Assembly (NCBI GenBank): GCA_900546485.1
Contig: URDK01000091.1
Location: forward strand, 1-10,185
DNA length: 10,185 nt
DNA from: an uncultured Eubacteriales bacterium
GTDB lineage: Bacteria; Bacillota; Clostridia; Oscillospirales; Oscillospiraceae
Direction of reading: 5' to 3'
Within the stretch, counting starts at the first letter, position 1; every line of letters begins with the position of its first letter. Positions 1 through 5,802 of this stretch are shown here, in pieces. Below the pieces are notes generated by a model, which did not search any database, was not told the DNA's origin, and saw only the letters and a list, made by a program, of their open reading frames with translations. The translations under genes were made by a program, and so were the position numbers.

Positions 1-465
1 CGTACTGAGGTTGCCGGCGGCGGCAGAAAGCCGTGGAGACAGAAGGGTACAGGTCACGCAAGACAGGGTTCCATCCGTGCTCCGCAGTGGACACACGGCG
101 GCGTTGCACTGGGCCCGAAGCCCCGTGACTATCGTTACGCTCTGAACAAGAAGGCAAGAAAACTTGCTATGAAGTCTGCACTTTCCACAAAGGTTCTGGA
201 TCAGAATATGATCGTTCTGGACAGCCTGAAGGTGGAAGAATTCAAGACCAAGACCATCGTTGCAATGCTCAAGGTACTGAACGTAGAGGGCAAGGCTCTG
301 CTGGTTACCGCTGAGGCTGACCAGAAGGTCGTTAAGAGTGCAGCAAATATCGCAGGCGTGAAGACAGCAGCTGTCAACACCCTGAATGTATATGACATCC
401 TCAACTATGACAAGTTCATCGTTGCAGAGGATGCTGTCGCAAAAATCGAGGAGGTGTACGCGTAA
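1..465 (+). CDS. rplD: Large-subunit ribosomal protein L4 (3' part; start lies outside the window)
   Basis: L4 binds 23S rRNA early in 50S assembly, and its extended loop lines the peptide exit tunnel. The open frame runs from base 1 to the TAA at 463-465, giving 154 visible residues; the family is usually about 205, so roughly 50 N-terminal residues are missing. The first residues visible are the exit-tunnel loop (GGGRKPWRQKGTGHARQGS, then RAPQWTHGGVALGPKPRDY), which is highly diagnostic of L4. The C-terminal globular part ends in KIEEVYA. The ATG at 169 is an internal Met, not the start. The stop overlaps the next start (TAATG), so L4 and L23 are probably translationally coupled. Oddity: codon use differs sharply from every gene downstream (GCA/GCT for Ala, AGA and CGT for Arg, GC about 52% by hand count), as discussed in the findings. 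Identification is firm. Confidence 0.97.
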   Translation, partial: RTEVAGGGRKPWRQKGTGHARQGSIRAPQWTHGGVALGPKPRDYRYALNKKARKLAMKSALSTKVLDQNMIVLDSLKVEEFKTKTIVAMLKVLNVEGKALLVTAEADQKVVKSAANIAGVKTAAVNTLNVYDILNYDKFIVAEDAVAKIEEVYA

Positions 466-761
466 TGGCTACCGCTTACGATATTATCATCCGCCCCATC
501 ATCACCGAGCAGTCGATGGAGGACCTCGACATCAAGAAGTATGCGTTCGAGGTTGCGAAGGATGCCAACAAGATTGAGATCAAGAAGGCCGTCGAGGAGA
601 TTTTCGGCGTGAAGGTCATCCGCGTGACGACCACCACCGTCAGGGGCAAGGCCAAGCGCACCGGCGCCTATCCCCAGGGCTACACGAAGACCTGGAAGAA
701 GGCCGTTGTCAAGCTGAGCGAGGACTCCAAGAGCATCGAGCTCTTCGAGGGCATGGTGTAA
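465..761 (+). CDS. rplW: Large-subunit ribosomal protein L23
   Basis: L23 sits beside the exit of the peptide tunnel and is the docking site for trigger factor and the signal recognition particle. The 98-residue product has the family length. It opens with AYDIIIRPIITEQS, the typical RPxxTEKS-like L23 start. The middle holds the IFGVKVIRVTT strand and a basic loop (GKAKRTGAYPQGYTKTWKKA), and the frame ends in a short acidic strand. The ATG shares one base with the rplD stop (TAATG), and a GAGGAGG Shine-Dalgarno lies inside the rplD coding end at about 449-455. From here on codon use is GC-rich, with GCC the main Ala codon, unlike rplD just upstream. Confidence 0.97.
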   Translation: MATAYDIIIRPIITEQSMEDLDIKKYAFEVAKDANKIEIKKAVEEIFGVKVIRVTTTTVRGKAKRTGAYPQGYTKTWKKAVVKLSEDSKSIELFEGMV

Positions 762-776
762 GGGAGGATATGAGAT

Positions 777-1613
777 ATGTCTATTAAAACTTACAGGCCC
801 ACGACTCCCGCAAGGCGTCAGATGAGCGTCTCCGGCTTCGACGGTGTCGACAAGCACGCCAAGCCTGAGAAGAGCCTCATAGAGGTCAGGAAGAAGAACT
901 CCGGCCGCAACAGCTACGGCCGCATCACCGTCCGCCACAAGGGCGGCGGCAACCGCAGGAAGTACCGCATCATCGACTTCAAGCGCGACAAGATGGACGC
1001 CGCCGCGAAGGTCCTCCGTCTGGAGTACGACCCGAACCGCTCCGCTTTCATCGCGCTGTGCGAGTATGAAGACGGCGAGCGCCGCTACATCCTCGCCCCC
1101 GTGGGCCTGGCTGCCGGCGACAGCGTCATCAGCTCCGCAGCTGCGGACATCAAGCCGGGCAACTGCCTGCCGCTTGAGAACATCCCTGTCGGTACCATCA
1201 TCCACAACATCGAGCTCTACCCCGGCCGCGGCGCTCAGCTCGTCCGCGCTGCCGGCGTCGCCGCTCAGCTGATGGCCAAGGAAGGCGGCATGGCCACCAT
1301 CCGTATGCCCAGCAGCGAGATGCGCAAGGTCCGCCTCGACTGCAAGGCCACCATCGGCCAGGTCGGCAACATCGACCACGCCAACGTCTCCATCGGCAAG
1401 GCCGGTCGTAAGCGCCACATGGGCATCCGCCCGACGGTCCGCGGCTCCGTTATGAACCCCTGCGACCACCCCCACGGCGGCGGCGAGGGCAAGGCGCCTG
1501 TCGGCCGTCCCGGCCCCGTCACTCCTTGGGGCAAGCCGGCGCTGGGCTATAAGACCCGCAAGACGAAGAACCCCACCGATAAGTTCATCGTCAAGCGCCG
1601 CAACGCGAAGTAA
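777..1613 (+). CDS. rplB: Large-subunit ribosomal protein L2
   Basis: L2 is a primary 23S rRNA binder needed for subunit joining and peptidyl-transferase activity. The 278-residue product has full family length. Visible landmarks are the N-terminal KTYRPTTPARR, the OB-fold region with GRITVRHKGGGNRRKYRIIDF around residues 48-68, the SH3-like domain in the middle, and the conserved loop with NPCDHPHGGGEGKAP around 227-241, which carries the conserved histidine near the peptidyl-transferase centre. The basic tail PWGKPALGYKTRKTKN ends in KRRNAK. The start is set by AGGGAGG at 761-767, directly on the L23 stop, nine bases before the ATG. An out-of-frame ATG at 770 opens only five codons and is too close to the Shine-Dalgarno to matter. 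Confidence 0.98.
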   Translation: MSIKTYRPTTPARRQMSVSGFDGVDKHAKPEKSLIEVRKKNSGRNSYGRITVRHKGGGNRRKYRIIDFKRDKMDAAAKVLRLEYDPNRSAFIALCEYEDGERRYILAPVGLAAGDSVISSAAADIKPGNCLPLENIPVGTIIHNIELYPGRGAQLVRAAGVAAQLMAKEGGMATIRMPSSEMRKVRLDCKATIGQVGNIDHANVSIGKAGRKRHMGIRPTVRGSVMNPCDHPHGGGEGKAPVGRPGPVTPWGKPALGYKTRKTKNPTDKFIVKRRNAK

Positions 1614-1628
1614 GGAGGGTATCAACAA

Positions 1629-1901
1629 ATGAGCAGAAGCATAAAGAAAGGCCCCTTCGCCGCTCCCGAGCTGCTGAAGCGCGTCGATGAGCTCAACAAG
1701 GCCGGCGAGAAGAAGGTCCTGAAGACCTGGAGCCGCGCCTCGACGATATTCCCGTCCTTCGTCGGACACACGATAGCCGTCCACGACGGGCGCCGTCACG
1801 TTCCCGTCTACGTCACGGAGGACATGGTCGGTCACAAGCTGGGCGAGTTCGCGCCCACCCGTACCTTCCGCGGCCACTCCGGCGGCAAGACCGGTAAGTA
1901 A
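1629..1901 (+). CDS. rpsS: Small-subunit ribosomal protein S19
   Basis: S19 lies in the head of the 30S subunit, forms a dimer with S13 and contacts the A-site finger of 23S rRNA. The 90-residue product matches the family length. It starts MSRSIKKGPF, holds KTWSRASTIFPSFVGHTIAVHDGR across the middle, and ends in the conserved KLGEFAPTRTFRGHSG followed by a short basic tail. The TAAGGAGGG at the rplB stop provides the Shine-Dalgarno, 15 bases separate the two genes, and translation is probably coupled. Confidence 0.98.
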   Translation: MSRSIKKGPFAAPELLKRVDELNKAGEKKVLKTWSRASTIFPSFVGHTIAVHDGRRHVPVYVTEDMVGHKLGEFAPTRTFRGHSGGKTGK

Positions 1902-1913
1902 GGGGGAGAAGAC

Positions 1914-2261
1914 ATGGAAGAACTGAAAACCGCGCGGGCGCAGGCCAAATTCGTCCGTATCGCCCCCCGCAAGGTGCAGATAATCTGCGACATGATCCGC
2001 GGCAAGGAAGCCGCTTACGCCCAGGCCCTCATGGAGAACACTCCGAAGGCCGGCTGCGAGTACGTCATCAAGGTGCTCAAGAGCGCCGTTGCCAACGCTG
2101 AGAACAACTTCGAGATGGACCCCGAGAAGCTCTACGTCGAGCAGGCTTACGTCGACGCGGGCCCCATCCTGAAGCGCGGCCAGCCGAGGGCGCACGGACG
2201 CATGTTCCGCATCAACAAGCGCACCAGCCACATCACTGTCGTCGTGGCTGAGAAGGAATAA
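1914..2261 (+). CDS. rplV: Large-subunit ribosomal protein L22
   Basis: L22 contacts all 23S rRNA domains, and its long hairpin reaches into the exit tunnel opposite L4. That region is where macrolide-resistance changes arise in other bacteria. The 115-residue product shows the family pattern: RIAPRKVQIICDMIRGK at about 15-31, the core helices ending in SAVANAENN, and the tunnel hairpin ILKRGQPRAHGRMFRINKRT at about 85-104. The sequence ends with HITVVVAEKE. No obvious deletion or insertion is seen at the hairpin tip. A GGGGGAG ribosome binding site lies directly after the S19 stop, and the gap is 12 bases. Confidence 0.97.
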   Translation: MEELKTARAQAKFVRIAPRKVQIICDMIRGKEAAYAQALMENTPKAGCEYVIKVLKSAVANAENNFEMDPEKLYVEQAYVDAGPILKRGQPRAHGRMFRINKRTSHITVVVAEKE

Positions 2262-2276
2262 GGGAGGCGGAGAAAA

Positions 2277-3179
2277 ATGGGACAGAAAGTTAATCCGCAC
2301 GGCCTCCGCGTCGGCGTCATCAAGGACTGGGATTCCCGCTGGTACGCGAGGAACGACAAGGTCGGCGACCTCATCGTCGAGGACTACAACATCCGTAAGT
2401 TCCTGAAGAAGACCCTCTACTCCGCCGGCGTCCCCACCATCGAGATAGAGCGCGACAGCAACAAGGTCCGCATCTATATCCACTGCTCCCGTCCGGGCGT
2501 GGTCATCGGCAAGGGCGGCGCTGAGATAGAGAAGCTCCAGGCCCAGGTCAGCAAGATGATCGGCAAGCCGGTCGCTCTCTCCATCGTCGAGGTCCGCACT
2601 CCGGACACCAACGCCCAGCTCGTCGCCGAGAACATCGCCGGCCAGCTCGAGCGCCGCATCGGCTTCCGCCGCGCGATGAAGAACGCCATCGGCCGCGCGA
2701 TGCGCATGGGCGCCAAGGGCATCAAGGTCATGTGCGGCGGCCGTCTCGGCGGCGCCGAGATCGCCAGGAGCGAGTGCTACCACGAGGGTACCATTCCCCT
2801 GCAGACCCTGCGTGCCGACATCGACTACGGCTTCGCCGAGGCTGCAACCACCTACGGCCGCATCGGCGTCAAGGTTTGGATCTACAAGGGTGAGGTCCTC
2901 AGCCAGACTCTGCGCACCACTCCGCGCACCATGGACCTCTCCAAGCCGCAGGAGCGCCGCCGCGACCGCCGCGACGACCGCAGGGGCGGCTACAACCGCG
3001 ATCGCCAGGGCGGCGGCTACAACCGCGACAACCGTCAGGGCGGCGGCTACAACCGCGACAACCGTCAGGGCGGCGGCTACAACCGCGATAATCGCCAGGG
3101 CGGCTACAACCGCGGGCCCAGGCCTGCCGGAGCGCAGGGCGCGCCCCGCACCGAAACCAAGGAAGGAGGCAGCAACTGA
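2277..3179 (+). CDS. rpsC: Small-subunit ribosomal protein S3 with long Arg/Gly/Asn-rich C-terminal tail
   Basis: S3 sits at the mRNA entry tunnel of the 30S head and helps unwind mRNA. The core, residues 1 to about 211, is standard: MGQKVNPHGLRVG start, a type II KH domain with VIGKGG near 77-81, RRAMK at 131-135 (matching the positions of the helicase residues R131, R132 and K135 of E. coli S3), and the C-terminal GGRLGGAEIARSE and DYGFAEA blocks. After that comes a tail of almost 90 residues, so the protein is 300 residues against about 210-235 in most bacteria. The tail begins with a highly charged ERRRDRRDDRR and continues as tandem GGYNRDNRQ repeats, then a Pro/Ala-rich end. The reading frame is intact through the repeats, and the TGA overlaps the next start (TGATG). 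SD: GGGAGGCGGAG after the L22 stop. Confidence 0.97.
   Translation: MGQKVNPHGLRVGVIKDWDSRWYARNDKVGDLIVEDYNIRKFLKKTLYSAGVPTIEIERDSNKVRIYIHCSRPGVVIGKGGAEIEKLQAQVSKMIGKPVALSIVEVRTPDTNAQLVAENIAGQLERRIGFRRAMKNAIGRAMRMGAKGIKVMCGGRLGGAEIARSECYHEGTIPLQTLRADIDYGFAEAATTYGRIGVKVWIYKGEVLSQTLRTTPRTMDLSKPQERRRDRRDDRRGGYNRDRQGGGYNRDNRQGGGYNRDNRQGGGYNRDNRQGGYNRGPRPAGAQGAPRTETKEGGSN
2985..3113 (+). repeat. Tandem repeat inside rpsC coding GGYNRDNRQ(G) units
   Basis: Four full units and one partial unit lie in frame at residues 237-279 of S3. By position they are 2985-3011 (27 bases, lacking one Asn codon), 3012-3041 and 3042-3071 (30 bases each and identical at every base), 3072-3098 (27 bases, with synonymous changes), and the start of a fifth at 3099-3113. 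All indels are multiples of three, so the frame is kept. The two identical copies point to recent duplication by slippage or unequal exchange. The coded peptide resembles RGG/RGY-type nucleic-acid-binding low-complexity tails. Confidence 0.95.
3163..3169 (+). promoter_or_regulatory. Ribosome binding site of rplP inside the rpsC end
   Basis: AAGGAGG lies nine bases before the ATG at 3179 and fifteen before the second in-frame ATG at 3185. The spacing favours the first ATG, giving MLMPKRVKY, which fits the MLLPKRVKY start common in Firmicutes L16. Confidence 0.8.
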
Positions 3180-3607
3180 TGCTGATGCCCAAGAGAGTCA
3201 AGTACCGCAGGGTGCAGCGTGGCCGCATGAAGGGCAAAGCCACTCGCGGCAACGTTGTCAACTACGGTGAGTTCGGGCTCCAGGCTCAGGAGCCCTGCTG
3301 GATAACCTCCAATCAGATAGAGGCCGCTCGTATCGCCATGACGCGCTACACCAAGCGCGGCGGCCAGGTCTGGATAAAGATCTTCCCCGACAAGCCGGTC
3401 ACTGCGAAGCCCGCTGAGACCCGTATGGGTTCCGGTAAGGGTTCTCCGGAGTACTGGGTTGCGGTAGTCAAGCCGGGCAGGGTGCTGTTCGAGATCGCGG
3501 GCGTCTCCGAGGAGACCGCGCGCGAGGCTCTGCGCCTTGCCAGCCACAAGCTGCCCTGCAAGACCAAGGTCGTCAGCAAGGCGGATTCAGAGACAGGCGG
3601 TGAATGA
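3179..3607 (+). CDS. rplP: Large-subunit ribosomal protein L16
   Basis: L16 contacts 5S and 23S rRNA near the A-site and is needed for late 50S maturation. The 142-residue product has normal length and hallmarks: MPKRVKYRRVQRGRMKGKA start, FGLQAQEPCWITSNQIEAAR, the GGQVWIKIFPDKPVTAKPAE block, RMGSGKGSPEYWVAVVKPGR, and a C-terminal helix ending LASHKLPCKTKVV. It overlaps the rpsC stop by one base (TGATG), a coupling arrangement; the ribosome binding site is inside rpsC. Confidence 0.98.
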   Translation: MLMPKRVKYRRVQRGRMKGKATRGNVVNYGEFGLQAQEPCWITSNQIEAARIAMTRYTKRGGQVWIKIFPDKPVTAKPAETRMGSGKGSPEYWVAVVKPGRVLFEIAGVSEETAREALRLASHKLPCKTKVVSKADSETGGE

Positions 3608-3608
3608 G

Positions 3609-3803
3609 ATGAAGGCAAACGAAATACGTTCCATGTCCGAGACCGAGCTGAACGCCAAGCTGGCCGAGCTCAAGAAGGACCTGTTCATGCTCCGCATGCA
3701 GCATGCCACGAATCATCTTGACAATCCCACCCGCATCTCCGCCACCAGGCGTGACATTGCCCGGGTCAAGACCGTCATCCGTGAGAAGCAGCTTGGGCGC
3801 TGA
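3609..3803 (+). CDS. rpmC: Large-subunit ribosomal protein L29
   Basis: L29 is a small two-helix protein near the tunnel exit beside L23. The chosen start gives 64 residues beginning MKANEIRSMSETELNAKL, the usual L29 opening, followed by LKKDLFMLRMQHATNHLDNPTRI and the closing helix RRDIARVKTVIREKQLG. The frame is open further upstream, to 3537 or to a GTG at 3600, but the extra residues would lie inside rplP and have no family match. The ATG starts one base after the rplP stop. The GGCGGTGA at 3597-3604 is a weak, close Shine-Dalgarno, so initiation probably depends on ribosomes finishing L16. Confidence 0.94.
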   Translation: MKANEIRSMSETELNAKLAELKKDLFMLRMQHATNHLDNPTRISATRRDIARVKTVIREKQLGR

Positions 3804-3817
3804 GGAGGTAGAAGACA

Positions 3818-4081
3818 ATGACTGAAGTAAGAACGACTTCCCGCAAGACTCGCGTCGGCAAGGTCGTGTCCGACAAGATGGACAAGACCGTGGTCGTCAT
3901 CGTCGAGGACCGCGTCGCCCACAAGAGATATAAGAAGATCATCGGCCGTACCTACCGCCTGAAGGCGCACGACGAGCTCAACGAGTGCGGCGTAGGCGAC
4001 AGGGTCCGTGTGATGGAGACCCGTCCGCTCAGCCGCGACAAGCGCTGGCGCGTGGTCGAGATCATCGAGAAGGCCAAGTAA
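3818..4081 (+). CDS. rpsQ: Small-subunit ribosomal protein S17
   Basis: S17 is a primary 16S rRNA binder with an OB fold, important early in 30S body assembly. The 87-residue product shows RKTRVGKVVSDKMDKTVVV, HKRYKKIIGRTYRLKAHDE, then the conserved GVGDRVRVMETRPLSRDKRW and a closing RVVEIIEKAK. The ribosome binding site is GAGGAGG inside and after the rpmC TGA (TGAGGAGG), and the gap is 14 bases. Confidence 0.97.
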   Translation: MTEVRTTSRKTRVGKVVSDKMDKTVVVIVEDRVAHKRYKKIIGRTYRLKAHDELNECGVGDRVRVMETRPLSRDKRWRVVEIIEKAK

Positions 4082-4093
4082 GGAGGCGCCTAA

Positions 4094-4462
4094 ATGATAC
4101 AGCAGGAAAGTTATCTCAAGGTCGCCGACAACACCGGCGCCAAGGAAATAAAGTGCATCCGGGTCCTCGGCGGCTCCAAGCGTAAGTACGCCAGCATCGG
4201 CGACGTCATCGTCGCCTCTGTGCGCAAGGCTGCCCCCGGCGGCCAGGTCAAGAAGGGCGACGTCGTCAAGGCCGTCGTCGTCAGGACCAGCAAGGCCGTG
4301 CGCCGCGCTGACGGCACCTACGTCCGTTTTGACGACAACGCCGCCGTCCTCATAAAGGATGACCGCAACCCGACCGGCACCCGTATTTTTGGGCCCGTCG
4401 CCCGTGAGCTCCGTGACAGGGACTACATGAAGATCCTGTCGCTCGCTCCCGAAGTCATTTGA
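4094..4462 (+). CDS. rplN: Large-subunit ribosomal protein L14
   Basis: L14 binds 23S rRNA at the subunit interface, where it forms a bridge to 16S rRNA, and is the binding site of the silencing factor RsfS. The 122-residue product is full length. Landmarks are MIQQESYLKVADNTGAKEI, GDVIVASVRKAAPGG, VKAVVVRTSKAVRRADGTY, the DDNAAVLI strand and the closing GTRIFGPVARELRDRDYMKI. TAAGGAGG at the S17 stop supplies the ribosome binding site. Confidence 0.98.
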   Translation: MIQQESYLKVADNTGAKEIKCIRVLGGSKRKYASIGDVIVASVRKAAPGGQVKKGDVVKAVVVRTSKAVRRADGTYVRFDDNAAVLIKDDRNPTGTRIFGPVARELRDRDYMKILSLAPEVI

Positions 4463-4468
4463 GGAGGG
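4461..4468 (+). promoter_or_regulatory. Ribosome binding site of rplX, overlapping the rplN stop
   Basis: GAGGAGGG begins inside the rplN TGA and lies eight bases before the ATG at 4477. A possible TTG start at 4459 in the same frame would have to sit upstream of this site with no other Shine-Dalgarno, so the ATG is preferred. Confidence 0.85.
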
Positions 4469-4476
4469 TGCGAAGA

Positions 4477-4785
4477 ATGAACATCAGAAAGAACGATAAG
4501 GTCGTTGTCCTGTCCGGCAGGGACAAGGGCAAGCAGGGCGAGGTGCTCCGCGCCATGCCCAAGGAGGGCAAGGTCGTCGTGCAGGGCGTTTCCGTCGCGA
4601 CGAAGCACCAGAAGGCCCGCAAGCAGGGCGAAGAGAGCAGCATCATCAAGGTCGAGACCCCCATCTACGCCTGCAAGGTCATGGTGGTCTGCCCGAAGTG
4701 CTCCAAGCCCACCCGCGTCGCCCACAAGGTGACTGCGGACGGCAAGAAGGTCCGCGTCTGCAAGCACTGCGGCGCCGAGCTGTAA
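4477..4785 (+). CDS. rplX: Large-subunit ribosomal protein L24 with C-terminal zinc ribbon
   Basis: L24 starts 50S assembly by binding 23S rRNA domain I. The 102-residue product begins with the KOW motif (KNDKVVVLSGRDKGKQGEVL, about residues 5-24), then VVVQGVSVATKHQKARKQGE, as usual for the family. The C-terminal third carries C72-x2-C75 and C95-x2-C98, spaced like a zinc ribbon, around the conserved KPTRVAHKV and DGKKVRVC. This Cys4 form is common in Firmicutes and may be absent in E. coli-type proteins. Start at ATG 4477 rather than TTG 4459, judged from the Shine-Dalgarno and from the family start MNIRKND. Confidence 0.96.
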   Translation: MNIRKNDKVVVLSGRDKGKQGEVLRAMPKEGKVVVQGVSVATKHQKARKQGEESSIIKVETPIYACKVMVVCPKCSKPTRVAHKVTADGKKVRVCKHCGAEL

Positions 4786-4800
4786 GGAGGGTGACAGGTT

Positions 4801-5343
4801 ATGAACAGAATGAAGGAAATGTACAATAACGAGGTCGCCCCCGCCCTCATGAGCAAGTTCCAGTACAAGAGCGTCATGCAGATCCCCCGCCTCGACAAGA
4901 TAGTCGTCTCCGTCGGCTGCGGCGACTGCAAGGATAACGCCAAGGCCCTCGACGCGGTCATCAAGGACATCACCGCGATCACCGGCCAGAAGGCCGTCGC
5001 CACCGTCGCCAGGAAGTCCGTCGCGAACTTCAAGCTCCGCGAGGGCATGCACGTCGGCGTGAAGGTCACCCTTCGCCACGACCGCATGTGGGAGTTCCTC
5101 GACAGGCTCTTCAACGTGGCCCTGCCCCGTGTCCGCGACTTCCGCGGCATCTCCGCCGACGCCTTCGACGGCCGCGGCAACTACAGCCTCGGCATCAAGG
5201 AGCAGATCATCTTCCCCGAGATCGACTACGACAAGATCGAGAAGCTGCGCGGCATGAACATCGCCATCTGCACCACCGCCCAGACCGACGAGGAAGCTCG
5301 CGAGCTGCTTAGGCTCATGGGCGCCCCGTTCGTGACGGCTTGA
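4801..5343 (+). CDS. rplE: Large-subunit ribosomal protein L5
   Basis: L5 binds 5S rRNA in the central protuberance and contacts P-site tRNA. The 180-residue product has normal length. It shows YNNEVAPALMSKFQYKSVMQIPRLDKIVV, then ITGQKAVATVARKSVANFKLREG, VKVTLRHDRMWEFLDRL, the highly conserved LPRVRDFRGIS and FDGRGNYSLGIKEQIIFPEI, and a closing TTAQTDEEARELLRLMGAPF. A CGDC motif at residues 40-43 stands where the family more often has a Gly-Val-Gly turn; no second Cys pair is present, so I do not read it as a zinc site. Ribosome binding site TAAGGAGGG at the L24 stop. Confidence 0.98.
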   Translation: MNRMKEMYNNEVAPALMSKFQYKSVMQIPRLDKIVVSVGCGDCKDNAKALDAVIKDITAITGQKAVATVARKSVANFKLREGMHVGVKVTLRHDRMWEFLDRLFNVALPRVRDFRGISADAFDGRGNYSLGIKEQIIFPEIDYDKIEKLRGMNIAICTTAQTDEEARELLRLMGAPFVTA

Positions 5344-5362
5344 GTAAGGAGGATATCGAGAT

Positions 5363-5548
5363 ATGGCTAAGAAATCTATGATACTCAAGCAGCAGCGTGA
5401 GGCGAAGTTCTCCACCAGGCGCTACAACCGCTGCAAGATCTGCGGCCGTCCCCACGCCTACCTGCGCGACTACGGCATCTGCCGTATCTGCTTCCGCGAG
5501 CTGGCCTACAAGGGTCAGATCCCCGGTGTGAAGAAGGCTTCTTGGTAA
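5363..5548 (+). CDS. rpsZ: Small-subunit ribosomal protein S14, zinc-binding (type Z) form
   Basis: S14 is a 30S head protein. The 61-residue product is the short C+ form: MAKKSMILKQQREAKFSTRRYNRCKICGR, with C24-x2-C27 and C40-x2-C43 holding zinc, then FRELAYKGQIPGVKKASW. This form is typical of Firmicutes, where a Zn-free paralogue elsewhere in the genome may replace it when zinc is scarce (family knowledge, not visible here). The gene follows L5 by 19 bases with AAGGAGG as ribosome binding site. It is the last gene before the only sizeable gap in the window; its TAA forms the base of the large inverted repeat. Confidence 0.98.
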   Translation: MAKKSMILKQQREAKFSTRRYNRCKICGRPHAYLRDYGICRICFRELAYKGQIPGVKKASW

Positions 5549-5627
5549 TTTTTCGCTATACATCGCGAGGCGCGCTAGCTGTATAACAATACAGCTTTGC
5601 TTGTCGCGCTTCGCCTGACGAAAAATT
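5547..5627 (+). repeat. 81-base imperfect palindrome directly after the rpsZ stop
   Basis: Outer arms AATTTTTCG (5547-5555) and CGAAAAATT (5619-5627) are perfect complements. Middle arms GCGAGGCGCG (5565-5574 approx.) and CGCGCTTCGC (5605-5614) pair with one G-U wobble. The apex AGCTGTAT (5577-5584) and ATACAGCT (5589-5596) pair perfectly around a four-base AACA loop. The left arm begins on the AA of the rpsZ TAA. There is no run of T after the right arm, so it is not a standard intrinsic terminator in either direction. It could be the palindromic part of a small repeat element, an RNA processing or stability signal, or a cruciform-forming site. Confidence 0.85.
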
Positions 5628-5771
5628 CCCTGCGAAGTTGGCAGACGCAAAAACCAGTTGTTTAAGCGATAATTCGCTTGGGCATAAAATTCCCGGCACA
5701 GTGGCGAAAGGCCGAGGCCAATCGGCTCTTCGCAAGAGGCAGTCTATTGCTCCGGAACCTCGCCGCTGTTC

Positions 5772-5785
5772 ACCGCGAAAGCGGT
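5772..5785 (+). repeat. GNRA-loop hairpin just upstream of the rpsH ribosome binding site
   Basis: ACCGC at 5772-5776 and GCGGT at 5781-5785 form a five-base-pair perfect stem closed by GAAA, a stable GNRA tetraloop. It ends 11 bases before the rpsH Shine-Dalgarno. A role in controlling S8 translation is only a possibility. Confidence 0.6.
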
Positions 5786-5796
5786 AACTCTGAACT

Positions 5797-5802
5797 AGGA
5801 GG
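5797..5802 (+). promoter_or_regulatory. Ribosome binding site of rpsH
   Basis: AGGAGG seven bases before the ATG at 5810. It decides the S8 start: an alternative TTG at 5678 would add 44 residues coded by the non-coding insert that have no S8 counterpart. Unlike most genes here, this site is not joined to an upstream stop codon, so rpsH must be initiated independently. Confidence 0.9.

Noticed and set aside
770..787. Five-codon mini-frame (ATG at 770) overlapping the rplB start, as a possible leader peptide
   Set aside because: Its ATG is only two bases from the Shine-Dalgarno, too close for efficient initiation; likely chance.
405..2783. 792-codon open frame on the - strand opposite rplW to rpsC
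   Set aside because: It lies opposite several firmly identified ribosomal genes, spans their boundaries, and its product is a low-complexity Ala/Asp/Leu/Val-rich sequence. Long antisense frames are expected where GC-rich third positions remove stop codons on the other strand.
2985..3113. CRISPR-like array from regularly spaced repeats
   Set aside because: The units are head-to-tail with no spacers and stay in the S3 reading frame, so they are a coding tandem repeat.
4918..4932. CGDC motif in L5 (residues 40-43) as a zinc or redox site
   Set aside because: No second Cys pair follows in the protein, and L5 has no known metal site at this place. Probably a neutral local change.
4423..5415. 330-codon open frame on the - strand opposite rplX and rplE
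   Set aside because: Shadow of the sense codon bias; no ribosome binding site or family match.
5547..5627. Intrinsic terminator after rpsZ
   Set aside because: The hairpin is long and stable, but the right arm is followed by CCCTGCG rather than a T-run, and stopping here would cut off essential genes. It may still reduce read-through.
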